Below are positions 59,557 through 64,000 of a DNA stretch of 64,000 bases, one piece after another. Under the pieces are notes generated by a model. That model worked only from the letters and a program-made list of their open reading frames with translations, ran no database searches and had not been told where the DNA came from. This DNA comes from JAVVHH01 sp965276815 (lineage in GTDB: Bacteria > Pseudomonadota > Alphaproteobacteria > Acetobacterales > Acetobacteraceae). The stretch lies in contig CBDIBE010000007.1 of NCBI GenBank assembly GCA_965276815.1, positions 186,001-250,000 of the forward strand, read 5' to 3'. Every line of letters starts with the position of its first letter. Position 1 is the first letter of the stretch. Position numbers and translations under genes: made by a program.

Positions 59557-59582
59557 TCAAACTGACCCACTACCTAAGGGCT
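59557..59582 (-). repeat. Right end of the IS1-like transposon: terminal repeat plus target duplication
   Basis: The inverted copy of GGTAGTGGGTCAGTTTGA (59557-59574) is followed by the target copy TAAGGGCT (59575-59582). Confidence 0.85.
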
Positions 59583-59780
59583 GCTCGAGTAACGACCAGA
59601 ACCCGGTCTTGCGAGGGTGCTCCCGCTTCAGCCGCGCCATGAACGCCTCGTGCGTCTCCAATCCATCCTCCTGCGGCAGCAGCATCAGCAGGCCGGCGCA
59701 GGCGCGGATGTCGCGCGCGGCAGATCGTGCCGCGCCGCGTGGTACAGGAGCGGCGTCTTTGGGCAGGGTTGAGCTGCCTG
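59583..59780 (-). pseudogene. C-terminal remnant of a gene (possibly DUF6880-like) at the transposon target site
   Basis: The minus strand reads ACAGLLMLLPQEDGLETHEA then FMARLKREHPRKTGFWSLLE. Across the transposon this frame continues as QPLR followed by a stop at the left border. The pattern resembles the end of DUF6880 proteins; upstream the frame decays near 59780. The transposon therefore landed in the last codons of this gene, just upstream of mazEF. Confidence 0.4.
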
Positions 59781-59905
59781 TCAGGCTGCTAGAGCAGGCA
59801 AGCTGACGCGTGGATCATCGCCGAGTGGGGCGATCGTTTCCAGATGCTTTGGGGCGAGCGCGGCCGGATGGCAGGCTGGCGTTCTTCGAAGAGGTAAGGA
59901 GCCCT

Positions 59906-61168
59906 ATGCTACAGAAAACTGCAAATGCCCGGTGCTCGGGTTCATTCAGCCCTGACGATACACTGACCGTTGTCGTTGAGATGAGCAGCTCCACCTGGCT
60001 TGTCGCCGGTCTGATCCCTGGTGTCGAGCGCCGACCGATGAAGAAGCTGGACCCGGATCAGGACCAGCTGCTGGCGCTATTGGAGCGCTGGCGGCAAGAG
60101 GCGGCGGCAGATGGTGGTGCGATCAGCCGGGTCGTGCTCGCCTACGAAGCGGGACGAGACTTCCGGCTGGCGCGCTGGTTGCGGGCACGCGGGATCGAAG
60201 CTCACGTGATCCATGCCAGCAGCGTTGCGGTCTCGCGTGACCGTCGGCGCGCCAAGACGGACCGACTCGACACCACGCTGCTAATGCGCGTTTTGCTGGG
60301 CTGGCTGTGCGGCGAGCCGGGGCATTGCACGATGGCAACCGTGCCAGAGATGGACGAGGAGGACGCCAAGCGGCCGACACGGGAGCGTGAGAACCTGGTC
60401 GGGGAGCGTACCAGGCTGATCAATCGTATGAAGGCTGCGCTTGCCCGCCTGGGGATCCGCGGCTTCAATCCGGCCCTGCGTAAGGCAGCGAATGGGCTGG
60501 AAACGCTACGCACGCCCGAGGGCAATGTTGTGCCGGAACGCGCACTGGCGGAGATGCGCCGTGCCATGTCACGGCTGTGGTTCGTCGAAGGGCAGATCGC
60601 CGAGGTCGAGCGGGAGCGGCAGCACCGACTCGAGGCTAACGCTGTGGGATGTAATCGGACCGACACCATGGTCTGCACTCTCGCGCGCGTCGTCGGTGTC
60701 GGGGTGGAGACGGCCGACATGCTGGTGCATGAGATCTTCGCGCGCGATTTGCGCGACCGCCGAGCCGTTGCCCGCTACGCTGGGCTCACCGGGTCGCCCG
60801 ACGAGAGTGGTTCGCGTCGTCGGGAAAGAGGCCTGTCGTGCGCGGGGAATGCCCGAGTACGCAGAGGCATGGTGCAATTGGCGTGGCGCTTCCTCGTGTT
60901 TCAGAAGGACAGCGCATTGGTGCGATGGTATCGCCAACGTACCGCTGATGGGCGGGGTAGGACGCGCATGGCGATGGTTGTGGCACTCGCGCGCAAGCTT
61001 CTGGTCGCGCTGTGGAAGATGACACGAACGGGCGAGGTGCCAGAGGGCGTTCATCTGCGAGCTGAGGCGCTCTGCGGGCACCTAATGGTCGGGGCGATTT
61101 GGCGGCCATGCCGCCCGGTCGCTAACGAGTCTGAGGTGGTGGCAACCCGGTACATGACATGGTCCTGA
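59906..61168 (+). CDS. IS110-family transposase
   Basis: A protein of about 420 residues (ATG 59906; the frame opens at 59810). N-terminal RuvC-like part: LTVVVEMSSSTWLVAGLIPG with Glu in place of the usual Asp, VVLAYEAGRDFRLARWLRAR, and RAKTDRLDTTLLMRVLLGW. C-terminal part: LARVVGVGVETADMLVHEIF, YAGLTGSPDESGSRRRERGL. After the normal family end (near EVPEGVHLRAEA) about 35 extra residues read into the neighbouring IS256 remnant, so the 3' end may be damaged. Unlike the IS110 at 44583 it belongs to a different branch. Confidence 0.8.
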   Translation: MLQKTANARCSGSFSPDDTLTVVVEMSSSTWLVAGLIPGVERRPMKKLDPDQDQLLALLERWRQEAAADGGAISRVVLAYEAGRDFRLARWLRARGIEAHVIHASSVAVSRDRRRAKTDRLDTTLLMRVLLGWLCGEPGHCTMATVPEMDEEDAKRPTRERENLVGERTRLINRMKAALARLGIRGFNPALRKAANGLETLRTPEGNVVPERALAEMRRAMSRLWFVEGQIAEVERERQHRLEANAVGCNRTDTMVCTLARVVGVGVETADMLVHEIFARDLRDRRAVARYAGLTGSPDESGSRRRERGLSCAGNARVRRGMVQLAWRFLVFQKDSALVRWYRQRTADGRGRTRMAMVVALARKLLVALWKMTRTGEVPEGVHLRAEALCGHLMVGAIWRPCRPVANESEVVATRYMTWS

Positions 61169-61224
61169 GTACCATCTTCCAGATAGGGACCGCCGCCCCG
61201 GAGCCTAGTACGGAAGACTCCCCA

Positions 61225-62230
61225 TACAAGGGTCATGTAGCGGGCGCGCTGCACGGCCCATTCATCGTTCTGCTCCAGCAGCAAGGCGCCGATTAGCCGG
61301 GTGATGGCGGCCTCATTGAGGAAGATGCCGACAACGTCGCTGCGCCGCTTGATCTCATGGTTCACACGCTCGATGGGATTTGTGCTGTGCAGCTTGGTCC
61401 GGTGCGGGGCCGGGAACCCCATGTAGGCCAGCACGTCAGCTTCGGCCTCGTCCATCAGCGTGGCCAGCTTGGGCAAACGCGGGCGAGCTTGATCGGCCAC
61501 CTCGCGCCACTGCTTGCGGGCGGCAGCGGCATCGTCCTGGGCGAACGCGGTTCCGATCCAAGCGGAGACGATGCGGCGCTGGATCTTGCCCGCATAAGCG
61601 AGGGCATTGCGCATGAAATGCACGCGGCACCTTGCCATGTGGCGCGGAGCACCTTGGTGATCGCAGCTTTCAGCCCCTCGTGCGCGTCGGAGACGACCAG
61701 CTTCACCCCGCGCAGGCCGCGGCGGGCGAGGCTGCGCAGGAACTCGACCCAGAACGGCTCGGCCTCGCTGTGGCCGATGGTCATGCCGAGCACTTCGCGC
61801 CTGCCATCGGTGTTGACGCCGACGGCCACGATCACGGCGACGGAGACGATCTGGTGGTTTCGCCGGACCTTCACGTAGGTGGCGTCGAGCCAACATAGGG
61901 CCAGTCGCCCTCGATTGGCCGGGCCAGGAAGGCGTGCACGCGTTCATCGATCTCGGCACAGAGGCGCGACACCTGGCTCGTGCTGATGCCCTCCATGTTG
62001 AGCGCCTTGACCAGGTCATCGACCGAGCGGGTCGAGATGCCCTGGATGTAGGCTTCCTGGATCACCGCCGTCAGCGCCTTCTCGGCCAAGCGGCGCGGTT
62101 CGAGGAAGCTGGGAAAGTAGCTGCCTTTGCGCAGCTGCGGGATGCGCAGCTCGACGCTGCCAGCCCGCGTATGCCAGTCGCGGTCGCGATACCCGTTGCG
62201 CTGGTTGACCCGACCGTCACTGCGCTCGCC
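61225..62230 (-). pseudogene. IS256-family transposase remnant, truncated at both ends and frameshifted
   Basis: From the right: ERSDGRVNQRNGYRDRDWHT and QEAYIQGISTRSVDDLVKAL, then a shift near 61890 into VSVAVIVAVGVNTDGRREVL and GVKLVVSDAHEGLKAAITKV. A second shift near 61635 leads into VHFMRNALAYAGKIQRRIVS and STNPIERVNHEIKRRSDVVG. The N-terminal 70 or so residues and the usual C-terminus are missing. It differs clearly from the IS256 at 46276. Confidence 0.8.
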
Positions 62231-62673
62231 GTGCCCGGTGCCGCATGGCCCGACGCAATTGTGGCGGCAATTCAGGATAAACCTCTTTGAGTCGCTCCAG
62301 AATGTCGGGGGTTGAGGGCATTCGTTCTTTTTCGTCAAGTTCGGAGACTGCAAAGCACAAACCACCCTGCAGTGGTTTGGGCAAGTCTGCCCCTCCGTTC
62401 GTCGTGCCAGCGTGGTCATCACTGATGGGAGGTGCTTTTGGCCGAGCGTCGGCCGCTCCTGGTTCGCCGTGAGCGCGATGTTGACATCGAGCTGACCGCC
62501 TAGTTACAGATATTCTCTAGGATGAGCACTGCATTCTATATGGGGAATGGTTCCCGGTTGGGCGGCGCCGAACTCCCGGCGAGCCGCCACGGTCTTGACC
62601 TGGTAGAATAGCAGCCGTTGCCGCCGGAACGGGCCAAAACCTCAAGCTGGCTTTGAATTCAGGAGGAAACCAG
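62231..62673. other. Non-coding region upstream of the branched-chain ABC operon
   Basis: About 440 bases with no supported gene, marking the return from mobile DNA to a catabolic operon. The ribosome-binding site AGGAGG of the next gene is at its right end; no convincing promoter is visible. Confidence 0.4.
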
Positions 62674-63855
62674 ATGAAGCAAACCAAAGGGTGGAGCAGA
62701 CGCACTGTTCTCGCCGGCCTTGGCGCCGGAACGGTGATGGCCGCCACAGCCGGGAGAGCCCGGGCGGACGTGCCCGACGTGCTCAAGATCGGCGCGATCC
62801 TGTCCATGAGCGGCTCCTCGCCGTATTACGGCACCGTAATGAGCCGCGGTGCGCAAATGGCGGTCGACGAGATCAACGAGAAGGGCGGGGTGGGCGGCAA
62901 GAAGCTGCAGCTCGTCATCGAGGATCATAAGAGCGGCAACACGCAAGCGGCGGTCGACGGAATGAATCGGCTGATCACGCTGGAAAACGCGCAAGCTGTT
63001 CTGCTCTCGTTTTCCGGGCCGACGGTTGCCGTCGCGCCGCTTTCGGAACAGAAGCAGATCTTCGTCATGAACGGCGGCGGCGTCAGCCCGAAGATGATCG
63101 GCGTCTCCAAATACATGTTCCACAACCGGGCCTTGGCCTCCGACCTGGCAACCGGCATCATCGAACGCGCGCATGAGCGCGGTTTGAACAAGGTTGCCCA
63201 GATCGCGATCAAATCGGAGTTCGGCGATTCCGCGATTGCAGCGTCAAACGATGCGGCCAAGCGCCTGGGCATGAACGTGGTCGCGGTCGAGCAATTTGGC
63301 CAAGATGCGACCAACATCGACACGCAGGTCGCCAAGCTGCGCGCCGCCCAGCCCGACGCCATCGCCGATTGGCCGACCACGCCGCAATCGGGCATGGTGG
63401 TCAAGCACGTGCGGGAATTCGGCATGCGCCAGCCGGTCCTGGCGATGGAATGGACGGCGGAGGACACGAAGCTCGCCGGGGTCCAGAACGCCGAGGGTGT
63501 CGAGGTGCTGACCGACTATTTCGGCAAGAGCCCGGACAATCCCTGGGGCAACCGTTTCTTCGACGCGTACAAGGCCAAATACGGCGAGGATCCCGATTTC
63601 TACGCCGCGAATTACTATGAAGCGGTTTTCGTCATCGCCGAGTGTATCCGGCGCGCCCAGGCCAAAGGCGGCGATTGGTGGAGCGGCGCGCGCTTGACTG
63701 ACGCCCTCTGGCAAGACCCGGCCTTCGACAGCGTCTACGGCGGCAAAATGACCTTCGGCAAAAACGGCGTCGCCCACAAGCGGGTCGCGCTGCTGCGCAT
63801 TCATGACGGCCAACCGGTGCTCGACCATTACATGCAGACCAGCGCAACAGAGTGA
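62674..63855 (+). CDS. Branched-chain amino-acid-type ABC substrate-binding protein (LivJ/Peripla_BP_6)
   Basis: A 393-residue periplasmic protein with a Tat signal (WSRRTVLAGLGAGTVMAAT). The mature start VLKIGAILSMSGSSPYYGTV and AQMAVDEINEKGGVGGKKLQ is the type I binding-protein pattern, with EFGDSAIAASNDAAKRLGMN in lobe 2. AGGAGG lies 7 bases before the ATG at 62674. A LivH-like permease starts 31 bases downstream. The ligand could be an amino acid, amide or aromatic acid. Confidence 0.88.
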   Translation: MKQTKGWSRRTVLAGLGAGTVMAATAGRARADVPDVLKIGAILSMSGSSPYYGTVMSRGAQMAVDEINEKGGVGGKKLQLVIEDHKSGNTQAAVDGMNRLITLENAQAVLLSFSGPTVAVAPLSEQKQIFVMNGGGVSPKMIGVSKYMFHNRALASDLATGIIERAHERGLNKVAQIAIKSEFGDSAIAASNDAAKRLGMNVVAVEQFGQDATNIDTQVAKLRAAQPDAIADWPTTPQSGMVVKHVREFGMRQPVLAMEWTAEDTKLAGVQNAEGVEVLTDYFGKSPDNPWGNRFFDAYKAKYGEDPDFYAANYYEAVFVIAECIRRAQAKGGDWWSGARLTDALWQDPAFDSVYGGKMTFGKNGVAHKRVALLRIHDGQPVLDHYMQTSATE

Positions 63856-63886
63856 GACAGCCGACGCGTGACGCCGGGAGCGCGCC

Positions 63887-64000
63887 ATGGACCTGCTGAT
63901 TCAGCTTCTCGTCACCGGGCTGATCAACGGCAGCCACTACGCGCTGCTGGGGATCGGCTTCGGGCTGATCTTTGGGACGACCGGTATCGTTCACTTCGCA
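63887..64000 (+). CDS. LivH-like ABC permease, N-terminal part
   Basis: Only 38 codons are in the window. DLLIQLLVTGLINGSHYALL and GIGFGLIFGTTGIVHFA match the first helices of branched-chain amino acid permeases of the LivH type. It runs off the right edge and continues the operon of the binding protein. Confidence 0.8.
   Translation, partial: MDLLIQLLVTGLINGSHYALLGIGFGLIFGTTGIVHFA

Larger units (their letters stand above)
51755..59574. mobile_element. 7.8-kb IS1-like transposon carrying a restriction-modification system
   Basis: The ends are perfect 18-bp inverted repeats, GGTAGTGGGTCAGTTTGA (51755-51772) and its complement (59557-59574). They begin with GGTA like the ends of IS1. An 8-bp direct repeat TAAGGGCT flanks both ends (51747-51754 and 59575-59582), as expected for a single transposition event. 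Inside are an IS1-like transposase, a small basic protein gene, a HARE-like protein gene, a tRNA-like gene, two DNA methyltransferase genes and an endonuclease gene split by an IS21 element. Without that IS21 insertion and one copy of its duplication the transposon would be about 5.29 kb. It inserted near the end of a gene whose remnant lies to the right. Confidence 0.85.

Overview
The window reads as part of a high-GC alphaproteobacterial secondary replicon, most likely a plasmid or megaplasmid. The sequence-level reasons are a RepA-type initiator (47805-48704) with 17-bp iterons on both sides, a near-consensus DnaA box, a MazEF-type addiction module, and a dense run of insertion sequences. 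The IS types and the GH5/CBM60 enzyme would suit an acetic-acid-bacterium-like or rhodospirillalean host, but that is inference.

Layout. 1-7.8 kb: surface polysaccharide genes on the minus strand (undecaprenyl-phosphate sugar transferase cut by the window edge, a CDP-paratose-epimerase-like SDR, HldE) divergent from a large secreted-type GH5 glucanase with four CBM60-like modules. 8-16 kb: accessory genes and debris (a small unknown protein, a lipoprotein plus two ankyrin proteins, a DHA2 MFS pump preceded by a second pump's remnant, an NmrA-like reductase opposite a broken GlxA-type regulator). 16-31 kb: two import and catabolism operons around a LacI-family regulator (22541-23533). One has an M19 dipeptidase-like hydrolase, an NMT1-type ABC importer, an FAD oxidoreductase and an amidohydrolase. 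The other has a spermidine/putrescine-type ABC importer, a creatinase-like M24 protein and two uncharacterised proteins. Both promoters carry similar LacI-type operators. 31-43.5 kb: a GntR-centred acyl-CoA gene set (three family III CoA-transferases, acyl-CoA dehydrogenase, enoyl-CoA hydratase, FAS1-like dehydratase, MmgE/PrpD protein, DUF2889 protein, and an ABC importer whose binding protein lies in the opposite operon). Two promoter regions share a TACATGTA palindrome. 43.5-62.3 kb: mobile DNA and plasmid backbone (IS5, IS110, IS256, two IS21 elements, repA and iterons, mazEF split by IS21). 62.7 kb to the end: start of a branched-chain-amino-acid-type ABC operon.

The most notable object is a 7.8-kb transposon at 51755-59574, defined by 18-bp perfect terminal inverted repeats and an 8-bp target duplication (TAAGGGCT). 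It carries an IS1-like transposase, a small basic protein, a HARE/winged-helix-like protein ending in an SSB-like acidic tip (DLDDEIPF), a tRNA-like gene, and a restriction-modification system: two DNA methyltransferases of different classes and a PD-(D/E)XK endonuclease. The endonuclease gene is split by an IS21 element exactly in the catalytic Glu codon. Removing that element and one copy of its 5-bp duplication (TCAAT) restores an intact reading frame.
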